Shown in pieces: positions 37,123-46,920 of a DNA stretch of 64,000 nucleotides; position 1 is the stretch's first letter; every line of letters starts with the position of its first letter. The stretch comes from an uncultured Tenacibaculum sp. GTDB taxonomy: Bacteria; Bacteroidota; Bacteroidia; Flavobacteriales; Flavobacteriaceae. The notes under the pieces were generated by a model, which did no database searches, was not told the DNA's origin, and saw nothing but the letters and a program-made list of their open reading frames with translations. The stretch is taken from NCBI RefSeq assembly GCF_947502995.1, contig NZ_CANNBW010000005.1, positions 124,001 to 188,000 of the forward strand, given 5' to 3'. The position numbers and the translations under genes are program-made.

Positions 37123-37811
37123 TACACTGGCTCATTTAATAAATCTAAAAACTCTACAGACTTAGCCTCCATTTGATACACAACTTTATCTGTTCTTACA
37201 ACCAAATGATTATATGCTATATAAGCAACAATACCAACTATTAAACCTGCTACTGTAGTTGTCATGGCTGTATATAAACCATCTGATAACATTTTAATAT
37301 CTATCTGACCTCCAGAATTTGCAATCTCATGTATTGCCACAATCATACCTATTACGGTTCCTAAGAAACCAATCATTGGAGCCGCACCAGCAATTGTTGC
37401 TAATACAGATACATTTTTTTCTAATTTATATACTTCTAACTTCCCTGCATTTTCGATTGCTGTATTAATATCATCTAAAGGTTTTCCTATTCTTGAAATC
37501 CCTTTTCCGACTAATCTAGAAGATGGTGTGTTTGTACTTTCGCATAATGCTTTAGCTGAATCTAGATTTCCATTTAAAACAAAATCTCTAATCTGATTCA
37601 TGAAATTACTGTCTTCTTGAGAAGCTGATTTTATAGCAAAAAAACGTTCAAAATAAATATAAAGCGCAACGCCTAACAAGACAAAAAGAATGGCTATTAT
37701 AATTTGACCTCCTAGTCCTCCATCTTTTATTAACTGAATAATTGATAATGTTTTTTCTTGTGATGCTTCTTCTAATACTTGCTCAGCAGCTTCCTGAATA
37801 AATAATAACAT
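37122..37811 (-). CDS. exbB: ExbB/TolQ/MotA proton channel protein
   Basis: The 229-residue protein has three transmembrane segments (about residues 35-53, 131-155 and 178-198). It also has the family signature of the second and third: LATIAGAAPMIGFLGTVIGM and LYTAMTTTVAGLIVGIVAYI. With ExbD it forms the inner membrane motor that powers TonB. A short N-terminal segment rich in Glu/Gln precedes helix 1. It is the first gene of the unit. Confidence 0.93.
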   Translation of the reverse strand: MLLFIQEAAEQVLEEASQEKTLSIIQLIKDGGLGGQIIIAILFVLLGVALYIYFERFFAIKSASQEDSNFMNQIRDFVLNGNLDSAKALCESTNTPSSRLVGKGISRIGKPLDDINTAIENAGKLEVYKLEKNVSVLATIAGAAPMIGFLGTVIGMIVAIHEIANSGGQIDIKMLSDGLYTAMTTTVAGLIVGIVAYIAYNHLVVRTDKVVYQMEAKSVEFLDLLNEPV

Positions 37812-38042
37812 ATACTATTCTTACTTTTTTAAATATTTAAACGAATTGTTTGTTTGAAAATTTCAACATAGGAACCTAAAAGTAAACGTATTATCTTTTT
37901 TTTAACTTTTGAAAAGAAAAACGACAGCAACTTTACACTTTTAAATCCACTTAATTTCAGTTATACAATCTCATGTACAACATAAACAAATATATTCATT
38001 ATAGATTGAATAATATGCTGTCTCTTATGATGAAATTAAAAT

Positions 38043-39146
38043 TTAACGACTAAACCATTTCGTTGTATAGTGAGATACTGTACCATTATCGAAATGTATA
38101 TGAAGATACTTCTTCTTAAAAAGATTCGAATTATTAATTTTGTACACCCAAGTATTACCAAAGTGATTTTTATAGCATGAACCCATAATCTTTTCAACGG
38201 TTTTCTTACTTAGACTTAGTAAATCATCAAAATTATTTAAAAAAGAAAATGATTGATGCTCACATGAGTTTTTAAAACTATCTAAAATTTTCTCATATAA
38301 AACATCACTTCTAGTTTCCTCGGAAGAAACACCTCCAAACGTTCTTGAATTAAACGTTGTTTCTACTTCATGATTTATAACTACCTCTTCTTTAACATCT
38401 TTATTTCTCACTAAAATCTCACTCGCTAACTGTAAATAACATTGTGCTCCTACGCAAGTAGCATCAAACTCAATAACACTTTGACCAAAACTTGGTGCTT
38501 GAGTAATTTTAGAATTACGTTCTATCAACGTATTAAAAACAAGATCCTTGAAATAGCTACGTACATAATCAACAACCTTATTAGAAAGATTTAATCGTTT
38601 ATCATACATTGTAAGTAAAAAACCTTCTATATGTAACTTTTCGTTCATTTTCTTTTGTACAAAACGTACAGTTTTCAAAAACTTATGTAAACCCTCTAAT
38701 GCATAGTAATCACATTGAACAGGAATAAGAACGGCATCTGAAGTAGCTAATATTTCTAAGTTTTTCGCTTTAAAAAAAGGGACACAATCAATTAGAATAT
38801 AATCGTAAGAATGTTTTATTTTATGTAATGCTTTTTGAAATTTTGATACTACGGAAGGCTTCTCAAAAAAGTTTAAATCTTCAAAAAAAGGAAATAAACA
38901 AACATTTGGAGCGTTTGTTTTTATGATGTTATTTTTAATAACTGATGTAAAATCCATATACTCGAGAGCTGGATTATTAAGTTGATCTGCTCCAAAACCA
39001 AAAGATACAGAAGCATTAGCTTGAGGATCTGTGTCAATTATCAAGACTTTTTTTTCTAAAACACCAAGTGCCGCAGACAAATTAACACAGGTTGTAGTTT
39101 TTCCTACGCCTCCTTTTTGGTTACAAATAGAAATTATTTTTCCCAT
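38043..39146 (-). CDS. ParA/Soj-family ATPase with C-terminal extension
   Basis: The 367-residue protein has a full ParA ATPase domain (residues 1-250): deviant Walker A CNQKGGVGKTTTCVNLSAAL (residues 8-27), IDTDPQANAS, the Walker B-like YILIDCVPFF (a Cys replaces the usual Thr/Pro context) and IPVQCDYYALEGLHKF. About 115 extra residues follow that I do not recognise, ending KKYLHIHFDNGTVSHYTTKW. No parB or parS-like repeat is visible nearby, so it is an orphan. Roles in chromosome, plasmid-like or protein-cluster positioning are all possible. Confidence 0.85.
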   Translation of the reverse strand: MGKIISICNQKGGVGKTTTCVNLSAALGVLEKKVLIIDTDPQANASVSFGFGADQLNNPALEYMDFTSVIKNNIIKTNAPNVCLFPFFEDLNFFEKPSVVSKFQKALHKIKHSYDYILIDCVPFFKAKNLEILATSDAVLIPVQCDYYALEGLHKFLKTVRFVQKKMNEKLHIEGFLLTMYDKRLNLSNKVVDYVRSYFKDLVFNTLIERNSKITQAPSFGQSVIEFDATCVGAQCYLQLASEILVRNKDVKEEVVINHEVETTFNSRTFGGVSSEETRSDVLYEKILDSFKNSCEHQSFSFLNNFDDLLSLSKKTVEKIMGSCYKNHFGNTWVYKINNSNLFKKKYLHIHFDNGTVSHYTTKWFSR

Positions 39147-39352
39147 GTTGAGTTGTTGATCTAAAAAAACTAAGCTAAAAAGAAATAGAATTTTATATAG
39201 TATTCAACAAAATGAGATTTTCCACATCAATTTTGAAGAGTTGAAAAAGGGGAGCACTTTATAAAACAAAACCTACCAATACTTATAAAAAGTAATGATA
39301 AACAATTCATTTTTAACTAAAACGTATTTAAAGGATTATATCTCATAAAGCT

Positions 39353-39385
39353 AAAAAAAAATCCTGAATTTAAAAAATTCAGGAT
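39353..39385 (-). terminator. Terminator after nhaB
   Basis: Arms ATCCTGAATTT (39361-39371) and AAATTCAGGAT (39375-39385) enclose a 3-nt loop. On the minus strand they are followed by eight T residues (A-run at 39353-39360). The hairpin is 25 nt past the nhaB stop. Confidence 0.85.
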
Positions 39386-39409
39386 TTTCTACAAATAATA
39401 CTATTTTTC

Positions 39410-40903
39410 TTACAGCATAACCTTTACTAAAACATAACCTAATACACCTAAAACGATAGTATAAGGAAGTGCCATTTTCACCATCTTTCCGTAAGATAAA
39501 TTAATCAACGGCGCTAAAGAAGATGTTAGTAAGAATAAGAAAGCTGCTTGTCCGTTTGGAGTAGCTACACTTGGTAAATTTGTTCCTGTATTAATTGCTA
39601 CAGCTAATTTTTCGAAATGCTCTCTAGTGATTGCACCACTTTTAAAGGCATTTTCTACTTCTCCAATATATACTGTTGCTACAAAGACATTATCACTTAT
39701 CGCTGATAAGAATCCGTTAGCGATATAAAATAATCCTGGTTGAGTTGCTGGATCTTGATCTAAAGCCCATTTAATAATTGGACTAAATAAATGCTGATCG
39801 TGAATCATTGCTACAATTACAAAGAATACTACTAGTAAACCTGTAAAAGGCAAAGCTTCTTCAAAAGCATGTCCTAATTTATGCTCATCGATAATTCCCA
39901 TAAAAGCAGTTTGAACTATAATTAATGCTAACCCAATAAAACCTACTGGTGCAATATGTAAAGCCAAACCAGCTATTAATAAAATTGCAGAAACACCTTG
40001 AACAATTAAACCATATTTTTCACCATCTGTTCTCTTATTATCTTCTTCTACAGTGTAGCTTTCAATAATTTCTGCTGCAACTTTAGGTAGTTTTGCTCCA
40101 AAACCAAACCAACCTGTAGTTTCGAGTACAACTGTAGTTAACAAACCTGCCAATAACACAGGAATTGTTATAGGCGCCATTTGTATGAAAAAGTCTACAA
40201 AATTCCATCCTAATCTTTCTCCGATCAATAAATTCTGAGGCTCACCAACTAAAGTACAAACTCCTCCAAGAGCAGTACCAACAACACCGTGCATAATTAA
40301 ACTTCTTAGGAAACTTCTAAATTGCTCTAATGTATCTCCACTTAATTCTTTTCTGTCTAATGTTCCATCTTTATCATAATCTGCCGAACTCGATGCAATC
40401 CTGTGGTAAACACCATAAAAACCTACAGCTACACTAATTAATACAGCAGTTACAGTTAAAGCATCTAAAAACGCTGATAATACTGCCGCTAGAAACACAA
40501 ATAATAATGACAGAATTAACTTTGATTTAATTTTTGTAAACACCTTACTAAAAATATACATTAGTAAAGGCTTCATAAAGTAAATACCTGCCACCATAAA
40601 CACTAAAAGCAAAACCACTTCTAAGTTTTGATCAACTTCATGATACGCACTTTTGGGTGTAGTTAAACCTAAAGCTAAGGCTTGTATTGCTAGCAACCCT
40701 CCTGATTGTAGAGGATAACATTTTAATGCCATTGCTAAAGTAAAAATGAATTCACCTATAAAAAGCCAAGCCACAATACTGTGCGCTAGATGATCTTCCA
40801 TAAAAATTGGCAATAGGAAATACAAAACAGTATTTAAGACTAAAAAACCTACCATGGTTAATTTGAACCACTTTGGGCTATTTCCTAAAAAGTATTTTAA
40901 CAT
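39410..40903 (-). CDS. nhaB: Na+/H+ antiporter NhaB
   Basis: The 497-residue protein aligns from memory along its whole length with E. coli Nha[116 protein letters not shown] and [20 protein letters not shown]. It exports Na+ in exchange for protons across the inner membrane. In the cytosolic loop after residue 170 it carries [12 protein letters not shown], a perfect 12-residue EF-hand loop (Asp175 to Glu186) that E. coli NhaB lacks. It follows the glutamate dehydrogenase gene by 16 bp, so the two are probably co-transcribed. Confidence 0.95.
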   Translation of the reverse strand: MLKYFLGNSPKWFKLTMVGFLVLNTVLYFLLPIFMEDHLAHSIVAWLFIGEFIFTLAMALKCYPLQSGGLLAIQALALGLTTPKSAYHEVDQNLEVVLLLVFMVAGIYFMKPLLMYIFSKVFTKIKSKLILSLLFVFLAAVLSAFLDALTVTAVLISVAVGFYGVYHRIASSSADYDKDGTLDRKELSGDTLEQFRSFLRSLIMHGVVGTALGGVCTLVGEPQNLLIGERLGWNFVDFFIQMAPITIPVLLAGLLTTVVLETTGWFGFGAKLPKVAAEIIESYTVEEDNKRTDGEKYGLIVQGVSAILLIAGLALHIAPVGFIGLALIIVQTAFMGIIDEHKLGHAFEEALPFTGLLVVFFVIVAMIHDQHLFSPIIKWALDQDPATQPGLFYIANGFLSAISDNVFVATVYIGEVENAFKSGAITREHFEKLAVAINTGTNLPSVATPNGQAAFLFLLTSSLAPLINLSYGKMVKMALPYTIVLGVLGYVLVKVML

Positions 40904-40919
40904 AATTGTACTTATTTGA

Positions 40920-42146
40920 TTAAATTAATTCCTTTAAGGCGATTTCAAACGCCGTTTCGCTAATATTTGTTTTAGAGGAATTATTAGCGTGTGCTTTTTC
41001 TAAAGCTTTTTTAATTATTTCTGATGTATCGTTAAAAATTGACTCATCGTCCATTGCAACTCTTTTTTCCATAAAGTAAGCAAACACTCTTGCCATTCCA
41101 CAGTTTGAAATAAAATCTGGAATTAAACTTACTTTCTTGTCTGTATTCTCCATTATTGGTCCGAAGAAAATTTCTTTATCTGCAAACGGAACATTTGCAC
41201 CACATGAAATAACTTCTAAACCAGTATTAATCATTTGATCAATTTGTTTTTGAGTAATTAATCTTGAAGCCGCACAAGGAGCAAAAATCTCACAAGGTAA
41301 ATTCCATACTCTTGCATTCATTTCTTCAAAAGGAATCATGTTTTCAGCTACTAAAGTATTTCCATCTTTATTCAAGAATAATTCTTTAATTTCTTCAAAC
41401 GTAAAACCTTCTTCATTAATTACACCTCCAGCTCTATCAATAATTCCAACTACTTTAGCTCCCATTTGTGCTAAATAATATGCCGCAGCTGATCCTACAT
41501 TACCGAAGCCTTGTACTACAGCTCTCTTTCCTTGTATATCTCCTCCGTAAATATCATAATAATGCTTTACAGCTTCAGCTACACCGTAACCTGTAATCAT
41601 ATCAGCAACAGTATATTTCTTTGTGATATCTGGAGAGAAATCTTCACTTTCAATAACTTTAATTACACCGTGGCGTAACTGACCAATTCTATTGATTTTA
41701 TCTGCTTCTGTTGGTTTAAAATGACCATTAAAAACTCCTTCTTGTGGGTGCCAAACACCACAATCTTCTGTAATAGGAATTACTTCGTGAATTTCATCTA
41801 CATTTAAATCGCCACCTGTTCCGTAATAATTCTTTAATAATGGCGCTACAGCTTTATACCATCTTCTTAACACACCTTCTTTTCTAGGATCTCTAGGATC
41901 GAAGTTTATACCAGATTTTGCTCCTCCAATTGCTGGGCCAGAAACTGTAAATTTCACTTCCATTGTTTTAGCAAGTGACATTACTTCGTATTTATCTAAT
42001 CCTTGGCGCATTCTTGTTCCTCCTCCTGCAGCTCCTCCTCTTAAAGAGTTAATTACAGTCCATCCTTCTGCTTCTGTCTCAGGATCTTTCCAGTTAAAAA
42101 CTATTTCTGGTTGCTTTTCTTCGTATTTTTTTAATAATTCTTTCAT
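40920..42146 (-). CDS. Glu/Leu/Phe/Val dehydrogenase family (glutamate dehydrogenase-like)
   Basis: The 408-residue enzyme has the substrate-binding motif [20 protein letters not shown] with the catalytic Lys region, [20 protein letters not shown], and a Rossmann domain with [20 protein letters not shown]. It also has [16 protein letters not shown] and [10 protein letters not shown]. It deaminates glutamate (or a branched amino acid) with NAD(P). The 408-residue length and [11 protein letters not shown] region fit Bacteroidota family members labelled Glu/Leu/Phe/Val dehydrogenase; the exact amino acid is not certain. It is the first gene of a probable operon with nhaB. Confidence 0.88.
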   Translation of the reverse strand: MKELLKKYEEKQPEIVFNWKDPETEAEGWTVINSLRGGAAGGGTRMRQGLDKYEVMSLAKTMEVKFTVSGPAIGGAKSGINFDPRDPRKEGVLRRWYKAVAPLLKNYYGTGGDLNVDEIHEVIPITEDCGVWHPQEGVFNGHFKPTEADKINRIGQLRHGVIKVIESEDFSPDITKKYTVADMITGYGVAEAVKHYYDIYGGDIQGKRAVVQGFGNVGSAAAYYLAQMGAKVVGIIDRAGGVINEEGFTFEEIKELFLNKDGNTLVAENMIPFEEMNARVWNLPCEIFAPCAASRLITQKQIDQMINTGLEVISCGANVPFADKEIFFGPIMENTDKKVSLIPDFISNCGMARVFAYFMEKRVAMDDESIFNDTSEIIKKALEKAHANNSSKTNISETAFEIALKELI

Positions 42147-42461
42147 GATTTAAATAATTAATAAGATTGTTGTTTGTTAAAGTTTCTTTTGTTCTATTAT
42201 TAAATCATGTAAGCTAAAGTTGTGTCATCGTATTCTTTTTAAATTTTAGTTTAACTTATCTCGCAAACTTACCAAAAAAATAGATTTTTTTTAGCACAAA
42301 TCTTTACACATTATTTATAAAAATATTCTAGTTATTAACACTTTCTAAAATAATTTTATCAAGTATTAAATACGGCAGCAATTTACTAAGGAAACTTTTA
42401 ATACAAAAGTAGTTTCCATAGTTTCTTGCTCTTTTAACATTTTTTTAAACTGAAGAAAATT
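42147..42461 (-). other. 315-bp intergenic region upstream of the glutamate dehydrogenase gene
   Basis: The minus strand carries TAAGTTTG (42264-42271), an exact TAnnTTTG -7 element with a TTG-like CAA complement 25 bp away. It also carries an interrupted inverted repeat at 42385-42422, which is listed separately. No open frame or RNA gene is recognised in the rest. Confidence 0.4.
42385..42422. repeat. Inverted repeat between anmK and the glutamate dehydrogenase gene
   Basis: Twelve-base arms with one mismatch (ACTAAGGAAACT at 42385-42396 and AGTTTCCATAGT at 42411-42422) enclose 14 nt. A second, inner pair ACTTTT/AAAAGT (42394-42399 and 42405-42410) overlaps the left arm. There is no T-run after it on the minus strand, so it is not a clear terminator of anmK. 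Confidence 0.5.
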
Positions 42462-43523
42462 TCAATTAATTGGGAAAACAACACCCGAAGAGTGATCTTC
42501 ACTCGCGCCAGTAACTGATTTTAAACAATTTACCTCTCCATTTAACTTTAACAAACCTAAAAAAGCAAAAATGAGTGCCTCCTTATATTCAATCAAGTTT
42601 TTTGATGCTAAGTGAATTTTTGTTTGTGTGATATTTTCAATTTCTTGAATTAAAAAAGTATTGTAAACACCTCCGCCTGTTATTAATACTCTATTTGAAC
42701 TCTTAATAACTTTACTTATTTGTATCGCACTATGCTTTACAAATGTTTTTAAAATTGTAGGAATATCTTTTTCTAAATCATCGATTAATGGAAAAACTTT
42801 TTCTTGGACCCATTCTAAACCTAAAGATTTTGGCGGTATTTTTTTATAAAAGTCTAAAGCATTTAGTTTATTTAATAAATCTGAGTTTATTTTACCTTTT
42901 GATGCTATTTTACCATTATTATCATAATCGAAACCTAATTTTCTTACATAAAAATTAAGTACGATATTAACAGGACAAATATCAAAAGCTATTCTCTCTT
43001 TATCATTTTCAAAAGAAACATTTGCAAAACCACCTAAGTTCACACAAAAGTCATATTCATTAAATAGTAATTTGTCTCCAATAGGTACCAAAGGAGCGCC
43101 TTGTCCTCCTAGATTAACATCTTGTGTTCTAAAATCGTAAACGACCTGTATATTTGTTTCTTCAGCTATTTTTTCACCATTCCCAATCTGTAATGTTATT
43201 CCTTTATCTGGTTGATGAAAAACTGTATGACCGTGAGAAGCTATAAAATCTACAGTTTCAATATTAAACTTTTCTATAAATTCGTTTACACATTTCCCTA
43301 AGTAAACTCCATAATCATCATTAACTTCTTGAAGTTTTTTTTTATTTAATCTTATAGCATTTGACAAAATAGATTTCAAATTAGTATTGTATGCCTTAGT
43401 TTCAGCATGTATAATTTGAAAATCTTTGTAATCGAAGTTATTGAATTTCACATAAACTAAATCCAAACCGTCTAAGGAAGTCCCCGACATTAATCCTATT
43501 GCGTATCTAAACTCATTCTGCAT
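42462..43523 (-). CDS. anmK: Anhydro-N-acetylmuramic acid kinase
   Basis: AnmK phosphorylates and opens 1,6-anhydro-MurNAc during recycling of peptidoglycan. The 353-residue ASKHA-fold kinase starts with YAIGLMSGTSLDGLDLVYVK, and has DFIASHGHTVFHQP, VVYDFRTQDVNLGGQGAPLV, CVNLGGFANVSF and VLITGGGVYNTFLIQEIE. Length is normal. It is divergent from the acyl-CoA dehydrogenase, 94 bp apart. The window also has murF and a BadF-type kinase in the same wall pathway area. Confidence 0.95.
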   Translation of the reverse strand: MQNEFRYAIGLMSGTSLDGLDLVYVKFNNFDYKDFQIIHAETKAYNTNLKSILSNAIRLNKKKLQEVNDDYGVYLGKCVNEFIEKFNIETVDFIASHGHTVFHQPDKGITLQIGNGEKIAEETNIQVVYDFRTQDVNLGGQGAPLVPIGDKLLFNEYDFCVNLGGFANVSFENDKERIAFDICPVNIVLNFYVRKLGFDYDNNGKIASKGKINSDLLNKLNALDFYKKIPPKSLGLEWVQEKVFPLIDDLEKDIPTILKTFVKHSAIQISKVIKSSNRVLITGGGVYNTFLIQEIENITQTKIHLASKNLIEYKEALIFAFLGLLKLNGEVNCLKSVTGASEDHSSGVVFPIN

Positions 43524-43544
43524 AAGGTAAAAATATAAAAGCTA

Positions 43545-43575
43545 TTGAAAAAATAATATTAAAAAGGTATCTTTG
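43545..43575 (+). promoter_or_regulatory. Promoter of the acyl-CoA dehydrogenase gene
   Basis: TTG (43545-43547), a 20-bp spacer and TATCTTTG (43568-43575) match the flavobacterial consensus exactly. The ATG is at 43618, giving a leader of roughly 35-40 nt. Confidence 0.7.
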
Positions 43576-43617
43576 GGCTCGTTTTATACAAATTTAATAT
43601 AACTATAACGATTTAGT

Positions 43618-44760
43618 ATGGATTTTAATCTTACAGAGGAGCATTTAATGATTCGAGACGCAGCTCGTGATTTTGCTCAAAATGAATTATTACCAGGTGT
43701 TATTGAAAGAGATGAAAAACAACAATTTCCTGATGAATTAGTGAGAAAAATGGGTGAACTTGGCTTCATGGGAGTTATGGTTGATCCAAAATACGGAGGT
43801 AGTGGAATGGATACTATTTCTTATGTATTAATTATGGAAGAATTATCTAAAATAGATGCTTCTGCTTCTGTAATGGTTTCTGTTAATAATTCACTTGTTT
43901 GTTATGGTTTAGAAGCTTATGGTACTGAAGAACAAAAACAAAAATATTTAACAAAACTAGCTACTGGTGAACAAATTGGTGCTTTTTGTTTAAGTGAACC
44001 TGAAGCAGGTTCTGATGCTACTTCACAAGCAACAACTGCTGAAGATAAAGGTGATTATTATTTATTAAATGGAACTAAAAACTGGATTACTAACGGTGGA
44101 CGTTCTGATGTGTATTTAGTGATCGCTCAAACTGATAGAGCTAAAGGTCACAGAGGAATTAATGCTTTTATCGTTGAAAAAGGTATGGAAGGTTTCCATA
44201 TTGGTCCTAAAGAAGATAAATTAGGAATTCGTGGTTCTGATACACATACTTTACAATTTAACGATGTAAAAGTTCCTAAAGAAAATAGAATTGGAGAAGA
44301 TGGTTTCGGATTTAAATTCGCTATGAAAACTTTATCTGGTGGACGTATCGGAATTGCTGCTCAAGCTTTAGGTATTGCTTCTGGTGCTTATGAATTAGCT
44401 TTAAAATATTCTAAAGAGCGTAAAGCTTTTGGTACAGAAATTTGTAACCACCAAGCTATCGCTTTTAAATTAGCTGATATGTACACCGAAATTACTGCTG
44501 CTCGTCATTTAGTTATGCAAGCTGCTTGTGATAAAGATAACGGTAGTGATTATACTCGTTCTGGAGCGATGGCTAAGTTATATGCTTCTAAAGTAGCAAT
44601 GGAGCAAACTGTTGAAGCTGTTCAAATTCACGGTGGAAATGGATTCGTAAAAGAATACCATGTAGAGCGTTTAATGCGTGATGCGAAAATTACTCAGATT
44701 TATGAAGGAACTTCTGAAATTCAAAAGATTGTAATTTCTAGAAGTTTAATTAAAGAATAA
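43618..44760 (+). CDS. Acyl-CoA dehydrogenase (short/branched-chain type)
   Basis: The 380-residue FAD enzyme oxidises acyl-CoA at the alpha-beta bond. Visible motifs are LTEEHLMIRDAARDFAQNEL, GAFCLSEPEAGSDATSQATT (FAD/substrate site), YLLNGTKNWITNGG, SGGRIGIAAQALGIASGAYE, and the C-terminal IYEGTSEIQKIVISR that supplies the catalytic Glu. The proteins of this type in Bacteroidota mostly act on short or branched chains in amino acid breakdown. It is a single-gene unit with its own promoter and terminator. Confidence 0.93.
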   Translation: MDFNLTEEHLMIRDAARDFAQNELLPGVIERDEKQQFPDELVRKMGELGFMGVMVDPKYGGSGMDTISYVLIMEELSKIDASASVMVSVNNSLVCYGLEAYGTEEQKQKYLTKLATGEQIGAFCLSEPEAGSDATSQATTAEDKGDYYLLNGTKNWITNGGRSDVYLVIAQTDRAKGHRGINAFIVEKGMEGFHIGPKEDKLGIRGSDTHTLQFNDVKVPKENRIGEDGFGFKFAMKTLSGGRIGIAAQALGIASGAYELALKYSKERKAFGTEICNHQAIAFKLADMYTEITAARHLVMQAACDKDNGSDYTRSGAMAKLYASKVAMEQTVEAVQIHGGNGFVKEYHVERLMRDAKITQIYEGTSEIQKIVISRSLIKE

Positions 44761-44782
44761 TATTCTTATATAAATTTACCTG

Positions 44783-44816
44783 AAAAAGCCTGTTCTTTAT
44801 GAGCAGGCTTTTTTTT
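44783..44816 (+). terminator. Terminator after the acyl-CoA dehydrogenase gene
   Basis: AAGCCTG (44786-44792) and CAGGCTT (44804-44810) pair around an 11-nt loop and are followed by a run of eight T residues in total. Confidence 0.8.
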
Positions 44817-44841
44817 ATTTTAGTAAATAAAACGATTTCAA

Positions 44842-45696
44842 ATGAAGTTAACCCCAAATTGGAATGGTCGAATAATTTTTGATATTGAAAAACAAGATAA
44901 TTTTAGATACAAGAATAGAGAATCTAAAGAATTTAAAAGAGGATATCAAATAGAGATACAGCAAAACGATGTAAATAAATTTGAAGTTTATTATCCGAAC
45001 TCTATTTTAAATCAAATTAAATTATTTAACGATTACGAAGACTACATTAAAACTGATGCTACATCAGTTACGAAAACCATTTTTTATGAAGTAGATGAAA
45101 ATTATGCTTTTGAAGATATTATTAATAAAAATGAAATCATAAACTCTATTAAAAAAGATGGAGATACCCTAGTTAAACAAATACCCGATGAAGAACATCA
45201 GGAAGATTTCTCCTATACAATAAACTTAATCTGTGAATCTGAAAACCGTTTTGATAAATATATTTTAGATGATATTATAAAAGTTCATTTTAATTATGGA
45301 CTCAAAATAGAATCTGGTTACTATTTTAATCTTGGTAAAACATCTATTTCTAAAAAGGTTTTAAAGAAAATATTTGCAAAATCTAAATACGTTTTACATA
45401 AAGAACATTTTATGCGTCACGAAGTTACAGATGATTTTATTATTGTAGAATTTTTAAAAATTTCAGAAAATTCCTCGTCTAATAACAAAGCTAATTGGGA
45501 ACAAATTGAAGATGATTTTGCTTGTGGTGAATTTTGCCCTAATGAATGTAAAAACCTGACTTTCACACACGAAATTTTCGTGTACGATTTAGACGATCAG
45601 ATTCTTAATTCTTATTGCAAAACACAAGTTATTGATACTAAAGATATGCGTAAGGAAATTATTCATAAAATAAATAACATTAACACATATAATTAA
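44842..45696 (+). CDS. Uncharacterised protein with CX3CX3C motif
   Basis: I do not recognise this 284-residue cytosolic protein. It has no signal peptide or membrane segment and is rich in Asp, Glu, Lys and Asn. A conserved-looking stretch EQIEDDFACGEFCPNEC contains Cys228, Cys232 and Cys236 in CX3CX3C spacing, followed by a beta-rich tail, LTFTHEIFVYDLDDQIL. The motif could bind a metal or Fe-S cluster or be redox active; this is a guess. It follows the acyl-CoA dehydrogenase terminator, with its stop 9 bp from the convergent kinase gene. Confidence 0.7.
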   Translation: MKLTPNWNGRIIFDIEKQDNFRYKNRESKEFKRGYQIEIQQNDVNKFEVYYPNSILNQIKLFNDYEDYIKTDATSVTKTIFYEVDENYAFEDIINKNEIINSIKKDGDTLVKQIPDEEHQEDFSYTINLICESENRFDKYILDDIIKVHFNYGLKIESGYYFNLGKTSISKKVLKKIFAKSKYVLHKEHFMRHEVTDDFIIVEFLKISENSSSNNKANWEQIEDDFACGEFCPNECKNLTFTHEIFVYDLDDQILNSYCKTQVIDTKDMRKEIIHKINNINTYN

Positions 45697-45705
45697 TTGC
45701 GTTCA

Positions 45706-46920
45706 CTAGAATGAATTACTCATTGGTATTGTAAACTCAAAACGAACTCCTTCTTCATTATTCATTTTTTTTCCAAGAGTTATAGTACCATTTAATCTTG
45801 TTATAATCGATTTAATAGTTGCCAAACCAATCCCTGTATTTTTAAAGTTGGCTTCTCCTAAGGTTTCAAACATTAAAAAAACTTTATTGTAAAATTTTTC
45901 AGGAATTCCAGGTCCATTATCTTCATAAATAAACTTATAAGAATCGTTAGTTCTTCTATAATCTACGTATACCTCGCACGCTTCTTTATCATTAAACTTG
46001 TATGAATTTGTTAAGAGGTTTTGAAAAATCTGAATGAAACAAATTTTCGAATGATAGATTTCAACATCTAGTTCTTCAAAATTCACTATCATTTTGTTTT
46101 CTAGATCACAATTTTTGATAATATCATTTAATAATTCTTTCAAATTAAAATTTTCTAAATAAATATCAGCATTTGTAACTTTTGAATAAAGCAATAGCTG
46201 ATTTATCATAGATTCCATGTAAACTGCTCTAGAAGAAATAAGATCTATAAACTCTGAAGTTTTAGAATCTTCTGAAGATTCCTCCAAATCTTCTTTTAAA
46301 AATAATGCTAAAGAATTAATTCCTCGAACAGGAGTTTTTAAATCATGAGTTAATCGATGTGTAAATTGATTTAACTCATTATTTAATCTTGTTATTTCTT
46401 GATTTGCTTGCTCTAATCTCAAATTCTGTTTTCTCAACTCTAACAAACTCATTACTTGCTGAGATAAAGCTTTTAATGATTCTTTCTGACCATCTGTTAA
46501 TGATAAACGAGGTTCATTATCTATAACACATAAAGTTCCTAAAGCAAAACCATCTTTTGTTTTTAAAGGAGCACCTGCGTAAAAAACTACATTAGGCTCG
46601 CTAAGCGTTAAAGGATTGTCTCTAAATCGGATATCTTTAGTAGCATCAGGCACTATAAATAATTCATCTGGGTCTAAAATTGTATGTGCACAAAAAGCAT
46701 ATTCTCTTGGTGTTTCTGTGGCATCTAAACCATAAGCTGATTTAAACCATTGTCTTTCCGGATCGACTAAAGAAACTAAAGCAATCGGTGTGTTACATAT
46801 TTCCGCTGCTATTTTAGTTATATTATCATAATCTTCTTCAGGAAGTGTATCAAGAATACTATAGCTTTTTAATCTTTGTATTCTTTTTTCTTCATTCTTA
46901 GGAATACTTGCTGTTTGCAT
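45706..46920 (-). CDS. GAF-domain sensor histidine kinase
   Basis: The 404-residue soluble kinase has a GAF domain (about residues 25-165, with ALVSLVDPERQWFKSAYGLD and GAPLKTKDGFALGTLCVID), a short coiled coil (165-187), and HisKA with the phospho-accepting His192 in RLTHDLKTPVRGI. The HATPase domain shows N box FQNLLTNSYKFN, G1 YEDNGPGIPE and G2 NTGIGLATIKSI. No receiver or partner regulator is adjacent, so it is an orphan kinase. GAF domains of this type sense small molecules or light via bilins; the signal here is unknown. Confidence 0.92.
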   Translation of the reverse strand: MQTASIPKNEEKRIQRLKSYSILDTLPEEDYDNITKIAAEICNTPIALVSLVDPERQWFKSAYGLDATETPREYAFCAHTILDPDELFIVPDATKDIRFRDNPLTLSEPNVVFYAGAPLKTKDGFALGTLCVIDNEPRLSLTDGQKESLKALSQQVMSLLELRKQNLRLEQANQEITRLNNELNQFTHRLTHDLKTPVRGINSLALFLKEDLEESSEDSKTSEFIDLISSRAVYMESMINQLLLYSKVTNADIYLENFNLKELLNDIIKNCDLENKMIVNFEELDVEIYHSKICFIQIFQNLLTNSYKFNDKEACEVYVDYRRTNDSYKFIYEDNGPGIPEKFYNKVFLMFETLGEANFKNTGIGLATIKSIITRLNGTITLGKKMNNEEGVRFEFTIPMSNSF

